64,000 nt of DNA from NCBI GenBank assembly GCA_036924285.1, contig JAYKYS010000010.1, positions 11,817,001-11,881,000 on the forward strand, given 5' to 3'. This DNA is from Asterella californica (lineage: Eukaryota; Streptophyta; Marchantiopsida; Marchantiales; Aytoniaceae). The stretch's first letter is position 1. Every line of letters starts with the position of its first letter. The position numbers and the translations under genes were made by a program. This document shows, piece after piece, positions 40,440 to 51,635 of this stretch. The notes beneath the pieces are model-generated. The model saw only the letters and a program-made list of their open reading frames with translations, did not search any database and had not been told where the DNA came from.

Positions 40440-41090
40440 TTATTGACGTCAGCTACAAGGAACTCTTGACTTGACTCTTGCAAGGAGTTCTACATCGGCA
40501 CGACCAAAAACACGTCAAACATCAACTGAAGAGTTGGTGGTAGAAATGCAGCGGTGCGAGGAACAAGTGAAAAAGAACCTCGAGAAGGCACAACAATGTT
40601 ATACGAAGCAGGTAAACAAGCATTGGCGGCAAGTGAAGTTTCAAGTGCGCGAAGAAATATGGTTAAGTACGTAGAACTTCACCCTTCCAGAAAGAATTCA
40701 CATCAAAGTTCGCAGGATCTTTTGTCATTGTCAATAATCTACATGAAGATGTCTATACTTTAGACCTTCCTCTTAAGTGGTAGTTGCATCCTACCTTCCA
40801 TGTTTCTTTATTAAAGAAGTACTTCAATGATGATTTGTGATCGGAGTGCAAACATGTTCTCAGACCTCAACCTGATGTCGTGCAAGACGAAGTAGAATAC
40901 GAGGTAGAGATCATTTTGTGATCATGACGCAAATCCAACTGAACGGAGTACTTGGTCAAATGACATGGATACCATTTGAAAGAAGCAACTTGGGTGCCAT
41001 AGGATGATCTGGAACATACAAGTGAAGTATTGGATCTCTTCAAACGGCAACAAGGACAACAAAGGACATTAGCAAGATGAGGACATCTCT
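40440..41090 (+). pseudogene. Chromovirus (Ty3/gypsy) integrase C-terminus and chromodomain, broken
   Basis: One frame reads a basic helical stretch (EKAQQCYTKQVNKHWRQVKF), then EEIWLST, then GSFVIVNNLHEDVYTLDLP and LHPTFHVSLLKKY. This is the gypsy integrase GPF/Y-type region ending in the usual HVSLLK motif. A chromodomain follows at about 40895-41025 (EYEVEIIL ... YLVK-HGYHLKEATWVP), interrupted by stops. Chromodomains in chromoviruses guide insertion into chromatin. The rest of pol is absent. Confidence 0.8.
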
Positions 41091-41164
41091 TTCCAATGAG
41101 GAATGAAAGAATGACAAACCATACGAGTATCAACTTGAGCATTCTTAGAGAAGAAGCACTGGGA

Positions 41165-41312
41165 GTGTATATAAAGTAGGAGTTGGTATACCTTGCGACG
41201 CTTGTTCTCGTGGTTGTTTCTCTCTATCTTGTTCATTCGACACATACACCTCCACAGCTAAGAACTTCACATTTTCCTGGACAACCTTCACGTAAAATCC
41301 GACACGATAACG
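41165..41312 (+). mobile_element. 3'-terminal fragment of a family A LTR
   Basis: Matches the last 150 bp of copy 1 (ggagttggtat ... ctccacagctaagaacttc ... ATCCGACACGATA). It lies about 75 bp after the chromodomain remnant in the same orientation, as a 3' LTR would, although its U3 part is missing. This is the main clue that family A LTRs belong to a chromovirus. Confidence 0.7.
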
Positions 41313-41334
41313 TCCTAACCCAAAATTCTAACTT

Positions 41335-41482
41335 CAGTTCTGAGAACCACTTAGTGTTCATCTGTTCTCGACTTCCCGGTCAAGCCGTTAAGTCCTACTC
41401 GTAGCATTCACAACCTAGCACAAGTCCACTAAGGTTATGTTGTTCGAGTTTGTGTCTGATCTTGAGATTGAGGATCACGACA
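41335..41482 (-). mobile_element. 5'-terminal fragment of a family B LTR
   Basis: The complement starts TGTCGTGATCCTCAATC at 41482 and follows the first 150 bp of the B copy at 30839. It is joined almost directly to the A fragment before it, in the opposite orientation. Confidence 0.7.
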
Positions 41483-41925
41483 ATCATCCTCACTTTGGAG
41501 GTTGATGTCCTCATCAACAATGATCCTTAAGTTAACGCCAAGTTCAGAATGGGTAGCCAACCCCTTGACGCCAGAAATTACGTTTTGGTAGCTAACTCGC
41601 AGTTCTCTTCTTGGCTTGAGTCTTAAGTCGTCGCTAGAACACTTAGAAATTGTCACTCTAACTTGCTTACTTATAAGTATTCACACCTATTTATTATGTC
41701 CTCTGAAGTGCACTTTCTGGTCACACACTGATTTGACTTAGACGTGCGACTAAGTTTATCTTGCAGTTAGAAAACTGTGACGCAAGATCATTCCAAGCCT
41801 CAAGACAAGTGTAAACTATTCACACTTGCTTTGCCAACACTAAGATAAACTTAAGTCTTATCATCAAGACTTAGTCTTGATTTAGATGCTTATCCAAACA
41901 AGCTCGCTTCTTTTGAGTGTGTTTA
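41483..41925. other. Unrecognised stretch between LTR fragments
   Basis: No coding sequence or match to families A, B or C was noticed. It may be the target DNA of the flanking insertions. Confidence 0.35.
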
Positions 41926-42195
41926 GATCGTCGTCTGATCTAAGATTAGTCTTCTCTGGTAGGTAGATGTAACTACCTTGAACCCAACGCGACTCCAAAC
42001 AAGTTGTTTGGAGTTCCTCTCATGAAACCACACAAGAAATTTGATCGTTGGAAGCAAAAAACGGACGTAAATCACTCCTTGCGGCTCAAACTCGCTCACC
42101 ACACCCAAACCAACAATCCAATCCACATACAGTCTTCTCCTACGCGTAGGTGAAGACTCTTTGATCACGTAAGCACGTGATCAAAGAGTCTTCAC
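41926..42195 (-). mobile_element. Internal fragment of a family A LTR ending in a fold-back
   Basis: Follows copies 2 and 3 over the block containing 'ttgaacccaac', 'actccaaacaag' and 'cttctccta'. After the conserved stretch that reads 'gatcgcgtaggcac' elsewhere, it turns back on itself. Arms of 21 bp at 42150-42170 and 42175-42195 are perfect complements around AAGC. Confidence 0.75.
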
Positions 42196-44600
42196 GTCAA
42201 AATGATTATTACATCATACAAATACAAAATAATAAGATTTGCAAGCCTACCATCATATCCCAAAAACAATTTTGGTCATTGATAAAAATCATAAAGATGT
42301 TGATGTAACATAGAAAACGTGCAAAACAAACTATGTTTGCTCAGCTAGATTTCTCTCCATCACTTTTAAAAGGTCAAGATGTTGGAGAGTCTATTAACGA
42401 TAACTCCAACAATCTTTTGAGATATGAACCAGTCCAATCAATCTTCACCAGTCCACCATCTTTGTGACAATTAATTCAATCAATCTTCATGAACCGATTC
42501 AAGTGGCATAGTCGATGCAAGATGCTACATAATGTGAGTGAAACTAGAAGATGACGTGAAAGAGACCCTTCTGGACTCAATTTTGTAAAGTGCATGAGGA
42601 TTCGTCGAGTCATATGTATGCCAGTCACCAACGAGAGTGCAATATTAGGCTTCTTGATACTGATTTTACTCAAACTACCGTACTTTGAGGGCAGATTCGG
42701 CAGATAATAACGACGAGAAGATCTATGTGGATTTCTTGACTACCTGCTGAAATCTCAAAATATAAAAATTGTTAAAATTACAATATATTGGATGAACAAT
42801 GACTAAAATTTAGAAAATATGAAATTTGTTAAAGTTGATAGGAAGATTCAAAAGTTTATAGATTTTCTTTTTATATTTATCTTGAATGCCAAAATTCATT
42901 TTGTAAGAAACAATAAATATTCAGCAAACTAGTGCCTCGAGGTAAGGTAGAAGACCTAGGAGGTTTTGAAAAGCTTCAGATCGCTACTCCCTTTTTCCCT
43001 CGCATGCATATCAAATTTCACCTCTATTTCCAAAGGTGTGGTAATAAATTAAATCATATTTAAAAAGGATATATATACCATTTTTCCAGACCTTTAGAAG
43101 ACTGACGATGTGAAACGAGTTCCCTCTCAAGCATGAGATGGATCATATGATGCAGTTTCTACCCGTAGTTAATTTAAACTACCAGTGCGGGTATACAGTA
43201 TGAACGGGAATATTCCTCTCTTCTTCACAGTGTGTTTAAGTTATAGAGAATATTCTCTTTGGTTCCAAGAAACTCTAAAACTTCATGTTTATATTTTTCA
43301 ATCAATATTAATCGTTTTTCTTTTAAGTGAATTACAAAATATAAAGCTAGTTGAGAGCTTCGATTTAACTCCTTAATTCAAAGATTTCAGTCTTGCATGG
43401 AAGGTTTATCATGAAAAGATTTTGTGTTTAACGGTTACTACCAGATTGTATTAGGCACGCATATTATTCACCCTCTTTCAAGTTCTGAAAAGAGGAAATA
43501 TGCATGTAGTTTAATTTATTATTTAATATTGTGGTTAGAAATAATTAGATAATAAATTAAATACTTTATTTTTTTTTCTGGTTATTTGTTTCTAGTCTCT
43601 TGCATATGTATTTCCTTGCCTTCTGGGTTATGTAAGGATCTTCTCGTATCTCCAGATTCATCTAATATTTAGCTTCTAAAAATATTTGAATATAAAATTT
43701 TAATTTATTATTTATATATTTTCTGATAACAACAAGCGGAAGCAGTTCCCCGTGAGTTCATGTTGCATGCATATTTTGTTGGTTCTCTTAAAGCGAAACC
43801 GACAAAAAAGAACCAAGACTGCTTATAGGGACACTGGGGGGTTTAAATAACAACGAACAGGTGAGTTTAGGTGCTGAGGATAACACCAGGCTTGGCTTGT
43901 TCACTAGTGGTCGCCTCGCACCAGTCGTCTTCGTGCGGGCGAAGCCTACTGCTGTAGGGGCTAAGTTCACGTCAGAAGAGTCCCGGCTGAGCCAGCTCGC
44001 GGTAGGACAAAACTTCCCGTGCGATTTCCCAGAACTCAATATGTACAGGATTATTATGCACAGCCCAAGTGTGGCTTACACACGTAAGCACAAGCCGGTA
44101 AATGCATTGGCCAGCATAAAACTTGTAGTGAAATTTGTCGTGCGTGTGACTTCTCGTCTCGTGACATTACGCTGCCTCACTGAAATTTCGCCAGTGCTTT
44201 ATGACGAAAAGGACGAGTACCGTATGTTCAGTTCCGTTTCCGTTTACGGTCCTGTCAGCGGCCGCTCTCCAGCTAGCGGATCTGGTCCTCCAAGTACCTT
44301 CTCTTCTCGTTATTCCCCAAATGGGCTGAGAATCATGGAGAGGTTTTCCGGTTGCGGTGAATATAATTACCACATTTTCTCTATAAAACTAATTTAGTTC
44401 AAGAAATTAGTTTTGTTGAAGATATTCTGAATTTTAGGTATGTGAGGTGGTTAGCAAAAACCCCGGGAGTAATCGAAAGTGATGAGTGGGTGGATGTTAG
44501 GTTAGGTTAGTCCGTTGTGGGGGAGCATGTCGGTGGGGACTCAGGAGTCAGGACGTGGACAGTAAAGGAATGGACCATGTAAGGACGAGACGAAAAGCTA
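42196..44600. other. AT-rich intergenic DNA with a hairpin mini-repeat
   Basis: No gene recognised. A hairpin at about 43459-43506 resembles the one at 6733-6773. A 178-codon frame at 43861-44397 opens with GTG, lacks motifs and is not accepted. From about 43850 the GC content rises toward the kinase gene. Confidence 0.4.
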
Positions 44601-46210
44601 ATCTTTGCCGGGGTTAAGTCAGGCCAGGTCAGTTAGTGGAACTGAGATTTGAGAGTACAGTACCGGTGGAGGTGCTGTACTTGTACTGTACGGTTGTGTT
44701 GTGGAAACGGGAGGGGAAGGCATGGCTTTAGCTCCGGCTCTGGATGGATTGAATGAACCCGGTGGATGGATGGGGCAGGCGGCACCTCCCACGATGGATG
44801 GATTTGCCAAGCTGCTGCCTTACTGACTGAAAGAAAAGTGTCTCGCCCTTCTCGTTCCTTCCTTCATTCCTTCCTTCCTTCCTTCGACGCAGAGAGCATC
44901 TGCTCAGCACATGACAAATTTGTACTTCTATTTTCGTCAGGTGAGGTTGATCATCGTTGATGCGTTTGTCGTCTCCTGCCACACCATCTTCGTCTTTTTG
45001 TTCTCTCTTCTTCTCTGGAGCCTCCTCTCTCTCTCTTGTCTCTCTCGCCTTCCTTTCTCTTGTCTTCTCTTTCCCACTCCGTTCAATGCCTTGACTAGCA
45101 GTGGTGACAGTGAGGAGGTCGGAAGGGAAGGGAAAGGAGAGGGGAGTGAGCGAGTAGTAGTAGAGCATCATCATCGACATCAGCATCTCATTCATACTCG
45201 CTCTCTCTGTCTGTCGCTTTCCTTCTCCAGTTATTCTATTCTATTAGTTATTCTTTTCTGATCTATCTATCTATCCGACTTATGCTAAATCTCGCGACAG
45301 ACAGACAGGGCTGGGGCTGGGGCTGTTCTGAGCAGGGGACGAGGACGAAGAGGATGAGGACAGCAGCAGGCAGATGTGTTCTGTCTCATGTGACAGATCG
45401 TTGCTTGTTGCGCCGAACAACGGAAGAGCACTGATCGGCCGATACTACTGTCGCAGAAGGAGGAGGAGGAGGAAGAAGAAGAAGACCGAGAATCCGACGA
45501 CCGCTTTTTAGTTTCACAAGGGAAGAAGGGAGGAGGAGGAAGAACGTGGTTTCGGTCCCTTGGTGGTTGTGGGTGTTGTCGCTCGCTCGCTCGCTCGCAG
45601 GCTTGCTGGCTGCAACAATGAGTTCCGAGAGAGAGTGAGGGAGGGAGGAAGCCATCATCTTCGTCCTTATCATCACCATCATCGTCATCTGCAGCATACA
45701 GTCGTTGGAGTGATATCAAGTGTGGTTGGTTATGTGGTGGATTTCGGGCTCTGTGAAATGAGTCACAGCAAAGTTCATGATTTTGCAGTAGTTGGTTTTT
45801 GTGGCCTTGAGTCTAAGTCGAAGTCGCCGTCGTGTACGTCGACGTCGTCTTTGGTGTATAGTGGATTATTGTCGTGGTGGTGGTCGTCTGCTGCAGCGAT
45901 GGATAGACAAGCGTGTCGTGGGTTTAGGTGCAGAGAAGCTTTGTTGGGAATTTCTTCTTCCATGTCATCGTCGTCGACGTGGTCGTCATCATCATCATCG
46001 TCTGAGCCTTACGGGAGATGCGCTTGTAATTGACATTCAGTTTGCTCTGTTCCCTCGCTCTTAGGGCCAGACATCTCGTTCAGTCTAGGGCTTGAGCATC
46101 ATCACATCATCACCATCAGCCGGACACGAGCAGGCAGGCAGGCGGGGAGGGCAGGGCAGAGCGGGCAGGGCTGAGGTGTGCACCCAGCCAGCCTGAGCCA
46201 ACCTCAAGCA
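44601..46210 (+). promoter_or_regulatory. Promoter and long leader region of the STE20-like kinase
   Basis: GC-richer, microsatellite-dense stretch directly upstream of the kinase start: (TTCC)n at 44855-44884, CTAT repeats near 45261-45275, a GAA/GGA-rich block near 45455-45545, (GCTC)n at 45580-45597 and a TCA/TCG trinucleotide block near 45960-46001. Upstream short ATG frames are present, which would matter if they lie in the mRNA. A transcription start cannot be placed. The mirrored minus-strand frames here are low complexity and were not accepted. Confidence 0.4.
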
Positions 46211-48724
46211 ATGGATAATCCGAGAGGCGGTGGAGGAGAAGAGAAGCGAAGTTACCCCGTAGTAGCTGACGCTTATAAGATTCTGGAGGAGGTAGGGCAG
46301 GGAGTAAGCGCCACTGTGTATAGAGCTAATTGCTTGCCATTCAATGACACAGTGGCGATCAAGAGCTTGGATCTAGAAAAGTGCATCAGTAACTTGGATG
46401 AAATCCGCAGAGAGGCGCAGATGATGAGCCTCATCTCCCACCCGAATGTGGTCAAGGCCTATTGCTCGTTCGTGGTTGGTAGGAGTTTGTGGGTTGTGAT
46501 GCCCTACATGTCGGGGGGTTCTTGCCTGCACATTATGAAGAGTGCGTATCCTGATGGTTTCGATGAGCCGGTAATTGCCACCGTGCTCAAGGAAGTGCTC
46601 AAGGCTCTGGATTACCTGCATCGTCATGGCCACATTCACAGGGACGTCAAGGCTGGAAATATCCTGGTCGACTCGCATGGACAGGTGAAGTTGGGCGATT
46701 TTGGGGTGTCAGCGTGCATGTTCGACACGGGAGATCGGCAAAGATCGAGGAACACTTTCGTGGGAACTCCTTGCTGGATGGCGCCCGAGGTGATGGAGCA
46801 GCTTCACGGGTACGATTTCAAAGCCGACATTTGGAGTTTTGGAATTACTGCATTAGAACTGGCACACGGACATGCCCCTTTCAGTAAGTACCCTCCCATG
46901 AAGGTTCTGCTCATGACTCTGCAGAATGCCCCTCCCGGCCTGGATTACGAGAGGGACAAGAGATTTTCCAAGTCGTTCAAGGAAATGATTGCAATGTGCT
47001 TGGTGAAGGACCCGGCCAAGAGGCCTTCTGCCGAGAAGCTGTTGAAGCACTCATTTTTCAAGCACGCCCGAAATTACGAGTACATTGCCAAGCATGTGCT
47101 GGATGGACTGCCTCCGTTGGGAGAGAGGGTGAAGACCTTGAAGGCGAAGGATGCGGCCCGACTGGCACAAAAGAAGATGCCTTACGGGGAGCAGGAAGAG
47201 AGGTCTCAGAATGAGTACAAGCGTGGAGTCAGCAGCTGGAACTTCAATGTAGAGGATTTGAAAGCCCAAGCTGCTCTCCTGGACGACGAGGAGACTGCAT
47301 CTCAGAAAGAGGTGGTAGATTCCCCCAAAGGCCGAGGAGGAGGACTCGCGGGAGGAGTGGGGGGAGGAGGGCAGCACAAGGATAGCAGCAGCGAGGACGG
47401 GAAGGATAATAGTTCGGACAATCAGAGCGGTTGGTCTCTTCCATCTGATACTCGAGAGTACATGCCCACGGGACCTCTGTTTTCGCCTCGAGCCGATTCT
47501 GGACAGGACCGGATGGCCAGAGCCCGATCCGGACCTCTGCTTAGTGGAAATCAGGCCGTCAGAGCCACAAATGGTGCCAAGTCTGGACCCATAAACTTGG
47601 GAAGGAAGGATTCCAGGCAAAGTTTCGGGCGATTTGATGTTGAGGACTTAGATGTCGACCGACCTGAATGGTACGACGACTCTAAGTTCGGAGCTGGGGA
47701 TGACAGGGACCAATCTAGGCGGAGCGATGAGCTGGATCGAGATTTAGATCGAGATTCGGATGTTCGGACAGGTACAGGTGGTGCCACAGTGAAGAGCCGG
47801 GATGAGGACAGGGAGAGAGAAAATAACAATAGAGTAGAAAATCGGCAGGTGGGTGGCGGTTGTGGGCAAGGTGCTCGTGTTGGCGAGGATTTACCGCGGA
47901 TCAACGTATTTCGGGATAGAAACTTGAGTGGGCCTCTCATAAGCCACAGCAGTAAGGACGTGCCGGATGAGAAGCTTAAAGGGACCTTTGTTCAAAAGAA
48001 AGGTAGGTTTTCTGTGACTTCAGATGATGTGTCCCTCGAAGATGTTCCTCAAGCAGGAGCAGCAGCAGCAGCCGCCGCTTCTGCACGAAGGGGGTTGAAT
48101 GCGCAAAGTATGTCGTTGCACAAGTCCGCCAGTGTGGGTGACTGGAACGCCGAGAGGGAGAGGAAGTACACTCAAGCTTCTCACACCTCTTCAGCTTCTC
48201 AGTCGCCCACTTACAAGTCAGTCGGTGCTGGTCACATGTGGTCATCCGAAAAGAAACATTCTCAGTATGCTGCAGTTCCTCATCACCCCTCTTTAGTAGC
48301 TCAGTCACACGCCACGTCTGCAGCCACAGTCCCAGTTGCTGCCATCTTCCCGCACTTGCAGAACTTGCTGCAGCAGTGTATGTCGCAACAGGAGCTAGTT
48401 GTGCACCTGTTGAATAGCATGACTGTTGTGGGGGATCCCCCACCGGCTGCTGGGTCTCGTCTTAGCCACATTGGATCCAAGTCATTCATGAGTAGTTCAA
48501 ATAGTCTGGCCTCAACCACTGAATCCGTAGAAGTTTCATCCGATAAGGAGCGGGACCTTCTGGACCAGGTTGCAGGGTTACAAAGTCGAATTGCGAGTCT
48601 GCTGGACGAGCTTCAAGTGGTGAAGCTTAAGAACGTGCAGCTGGAGCGACAGTTGAATGCTATATACAATAAGGAGGAGGAGGAGAGGATACGCAAGGAG
48701 GAAGCAGCTAAGGAAGAAGGATGA
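46211..48724 (+). CDS. STE20 family (SPAK/OSR1-like, plant GCK-II type) Ser/Thr kinase
   Basis: Predicted protein kinase of 837 residues in one uninterrupted exon. The ATG at 46211 is the first in frame after a TGA at 46172 and has G at -3 and +4. Kinase domain about 22-286: glycine loop GQGVSATVY (29-37), VAIK lysine K51, catalytic HRDVKAGN with D145, DFG at D163, GTPCWMAPE with E193. The GTPCWMAPEVME activation segment is typical of SPAK/OSR1 relatives, which in plants include Arabidopsis BLUS1 and its GCK-like paralogues (recalled, not searched). After the kinase: an acidic linker, a low-complexity Gly/Asp/Arg region, GRFSVTSDD at 598-606 with an RFxV motif, a poly-Ala run, and a terminal coiled coil (LLDQVAGLQSRIASLLDEL, then a Glu/Lys-rich end). 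No animal-type CCT domain was recognised. Likely cytosolic. Substrates unknown. Confidence 0.93.
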   Translation: MDNPRGGGGEEKRSYPVVADAYKILEEVGQGVSATVYRANCLPFNDTVAIKSLDLEKCISNLDEIRREAQMMSLISHPNVVKAYCSFVVGRSLWVVMPYMSGGSCLHIMKSAYPDGFDEPVIATVLKEVLKALDYLHRHGHIHRDVKAGNILVDSHGQVKLGDFGVSACMFDTGDRQRSRNTFVGTPCWMAPEVMEQLHGYDFKADIWSFGITALELAHGHAPFSKYPPMKVLLMTLQNAPPGLDYERDKRFSKSFKEMIAMCLVKDPAKRPSAEKLLKHSFFKHARNYEYIAKHVLDGLPPLGERVKTLKAKDAARLAQKKMPYGEQEERSQNEYKRGVSSWNFNVEDLKAQAALLDDEETASQKEVVDSPKGRGGGLAGGVGGGGQHKDSSSEDGKDNSSDNQSGWSLPSDTREYMPTGPLFSPRADSGQDRMARARSGPLLSGNQAVRATNGAKSGPINLGRKDSRQSFGRFDVEDLDVDRPEWYDDSKFGAGDDRDQSRRSDELDRDLDRDSDVRTGTGGATVKSRDEDRERENNNRVENRQVGGGCGQGARVGEDLPRINVFRDRNLSGPLISHSSKDVPDEKLKGTFVQKKGRFSVTSDDVSLEDVPQAGAAAAAAASARRGLNAQSMSLHKSASVGDWNAERERKYTQASHTSSASQSPTYKSVGAGHMWSSEKKHSQYAAVPHHPSLVAQSHATSAATVPVAAIFPHLQNLLQQCMSQQELVVHLLNSMTVVGDPPPAAGSRLSHIGSKSFMSSSNSLASTTESVEVSSDKERDLLDQVAGLQSRIASLLDELQVVKLKNVQLERQLNAIYNKEEEERIRKEEAAKEEG

Positions 48725-50400
48725 TTGATCGCCATCCGACTCCAGTCATTGTTCATCAGCATCATCATCACCATCGAAGTGGTGTATCAGTTGTGGAGTT
48801 TATTGCTGAAACGTGGTGAATTGAAGACGACCGTTTTGAGTCGGTAGATATGCATGAAGCTATGAGTGAATGAAGGAGAAGAGATGGAGAAGACAGTAGC
48901 AACCTAGCACTGTACCAGTAGCAGCGTTAGGTTTTTTTCTTCAAGGTTTTCTTTTTGTTTGACGAACCCAGTGCTGATTGTGAAATGGGTTCCCCTGTAT
49001 CTTATCTTACTCGAGAAATTTTTATCGACACCACGACTGTTACAACCAATCGAAAAAAAATTTCAACCAAAAAGATAGTGTGTGCGGGACTCAACAGTGA
49101 CAACAGACATAGCCCCGAGTGCCTGCCATGTCGTCAGGTTTAGTAGACCGGAGACTGCCAGAATCTCAGCCGGCCTTCCACGTCTCATCGTAGGACTCGG
49201 AAGTTACTACTAGTAGGTCTGAGAGCAGGTGGAATGGGAGTCCAGATCCATATTATCATGTGTTCTCCCCTGGTTTGAACTCGCTTGGTTTTGAGTGGAT
49301 TTATGTACTGCACCCAAGGAAAGCGGGTTCAGCTGTCTGTACCCAATACTAGACTCCGTGGTTGTTAGTCAGTGAACCATTCCACATGTGCATACTTCAG
49401 TTTGAGCCCGCTCACTGGCTCTCATAAGATGAAATATACTTGTGATGTGAAGCATTTATTGTTCCCGAGGCTGGAGCCGAAGAAATGCTGAAGTTTCCGC
49501 CTCTGGTCAGAGCAGCGAGAGAAGCCGACCCTCCCCGAGGGTTTCTGATTTTGCCTTTAAATGTGCAGTTCTGTCTCAGTTCAATGGCTCATGTATAGTT
49601 AGGGCTACTGCTCGTTGTTTTGTTCACCCAGCAGTACAGAAACGGCGTCCTTGTATAGATTCAGTTTGCCATTGTGCTGAAGATCGGTGTTGGATTACCT
49701 CCTACTGTCAGCTGGGGAACTTGAATATAGGTATGCCATTCAATCAAAGGTTCCCGGATGGTGTCTTGAGGTGGGCAAATTTGTCCGCATGCGTGGTCTT
49801 TGTAAAGTGAAAAGTATAACCAATCAAGGTTTTGAATCAAGTGTCTCAGGCACTTCTTATGCCTCCGGTGCCTCTGTTAAGTGTCTCTCTGATCGAGCTC
49901 AGTTCTCAGTGAGGTGTGTTTTGTCACTCTGTACCACCCACATTTCCTTTGGAAGTCGCAATCTGTATGCGGGTGCGTTGGTCAGTGTGAATGAGTTCAG
50001 CATTTACAGGAAGTGAGTTTACAGTCAGCGGAAACTCACAGTGATCTGTCGGGCTTTTTTGCGGTGCAATTCGGGTCTTGCGCCACCGTGTGAAGTGAAG
50101 GTGCGGTTTCTCTAATGCTCTTGGAAGTTCACTGCGATCTCGGTAGGAAAAGAACAGGTTGCCAAGGTCATTTTGGCTACTACTGTCCTTCTGTGCGAAG
50201 TCATCTAGTCACAGTGCCAGCTTTCCACGAGAGAACCGTGAGCACCTTAAATTGTAAACCCTAAGTCGTGATTACTGAAGCGGTCTTCCCTGAGTTTTGT
50301 TTGCCGAGAATTTATACCCATAATCTGCAGTTTTGATACACTCTGGAGCAGGAAACCTTCTCAGTTCTGCTGTTCATTGTTGTTGATCAGAAATCAAGGC
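48725..50400 (+). other. 3' flank of the kinase gene
   Basis: Mixed-composition DNA after the kinase stop, probably including its 3' UTR. Frames such as 49687-50016 lack recognisable motifs. No unambiguous polyadenylation site was identified. Confidence 0.4.
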
Positions 50401-50799
50401 GACATTGCGATTTGTATACACTACTCGTTTGAAAGTAAGAAATGTACAACGATAAAAGGCACCTGAAGACATGTGGAACCATGGTTCACCCGCAAGTAGT
50501 GTGTGACTTGAACGATGATACCTGCGACGGCAGGGTTGATCGGGCCCCGACAGGTGTGGGGGGCAGATACCGGTGACTTCTGGTCGCGATAATAATAACT
50601 GTCACTGATTTGACTTGCGGAACGGAGAGTTTGCAGTGAAACCAAATGCGTCGCGAGGTCTAAGCATCTCTCGATGATGTGAGTATTCTAAGTGACTTCA
50701 CCGATTATACTGGTCTATGGTACCGGTTATGTCCCGTCCGGAGATCAACTCTAAACTTTAAGGGTCCGATCAGAGCACGTCTTCGGACAAAACCAGGAG

Positions 50800-51245
50800 G
50801 GAGTTGTCTCAGTTGTTAGCACAATCCATCCGGAGTCCGGTGGACGGTAACGACGGAACGTGTGTTGGTGACAGAAACTGCGGCGTCAAGAAATCTGTTG
50901 GCATAGTCCACTCGAGGCACGGAGTGGCACTAATGACTGTACGCGGTCTTGGCAACAGAAACTGCACCGACACGCATATGAAGGCCTCGTTGGTGTAGAT
51001 GGCATAAGTCCATAAGAAGTCAGGCGAGACGATGCTGGCTCGTGGTTTTGGTGTAGACACGGCGAAGGCACCTTAAGCATTTGTTGCAGTTGGTGCTGGC
51101 GTGAGCCATCTGCAGTCGGGAATGACGCTACGTGGTGTAGGTAAAATCGTGACGACGAGGCACTTGAAGGCATTGTTGTAGTTGCTCGCATGGTACATCC
51201 GAAGTCAAGAAATGACGTGACGTAATCGTGACAACAGAAATTGAG
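50800..51245. repeat. Degenerate tandem repeats of about 110-130 bp
   Basis: Four loose units share themes such as 'gacagaaactg', 'ttggtgtag', 'gaaggc' and 'aagtcaggaaatgac'-like words, ending with 'gtgacaacagaaattg'. Divergence is high, so unit edges are approximate. No coding sequence is supported on either strand. Confidence 0.5.
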
Positions 51246-51282
51246 ACAGAAAATTCAAGGCCAGCAATGCAATACGAAGCAA

Positions 51283-51308
51283 CATTTATGGACTGTAGTC
51301 CATAAATG
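51283..51308. repeat. 12-bp perfect palindrome, 2-nt centre
   Basis: Arms CATTTATGGACT and AGTCCATAAATG flank GT, just after the degenerate tandem repeats. Confidence 0.75.
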
Positions 51309-51635
51309 AGGAGGTACTTAGTAAGGAATGGACGAGAAGCCATTACTGTACTTGCAGGCTCAACTCAATTCCAAAAATGGATGAATTATGGGTACGGAGA
51401 TGATCGTGTCAGTAAATGTTTCGACCTACTTGGTCATGGTAGAAGCGGCGCAGTAGGAGCCAGGGCATCAGGAAAAGGGAAATCCACGGGAGTTCATATG
51501 GGGGCCGTATTCCGCATCACCGGTTTTGTGAACAACTCGTCTTGGACGGATGTTCCTCTACAGTGCTTTACTGCCATTCTGATAGCTTTATCTCACTCAC
51601 TGCTTTCTTTCACCTTCTGGTGCAGTACTGTCGCT

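Noticed and set aside
43861..44397. 178-codon open frame on the plus strand
   Set aside because: It opens with GTG rather than ATG, has no recognisable motif and lies in DNA without other coding signs. Probably a chance frame in GC-richer DNA.
44728..45195. Glu/Lys-rich minus-strand frame upstream of the kinase
   Set aside because: Arises from CCTT and CTCT microsatellites read in reverse; no domain.
45285..46064. Overlapping frames on both strands before the kinase
   Set aside because: Composition is dominated by trinucleotide repeats, with several frames open at once; no homology recognised.
46178..46210. Upstream GTG start giving an 11-residue longer kinase
   Set aside because: Non-ATG initiation is not supported here; the ATG at 46211 has a good context and follows an in-frame stop.
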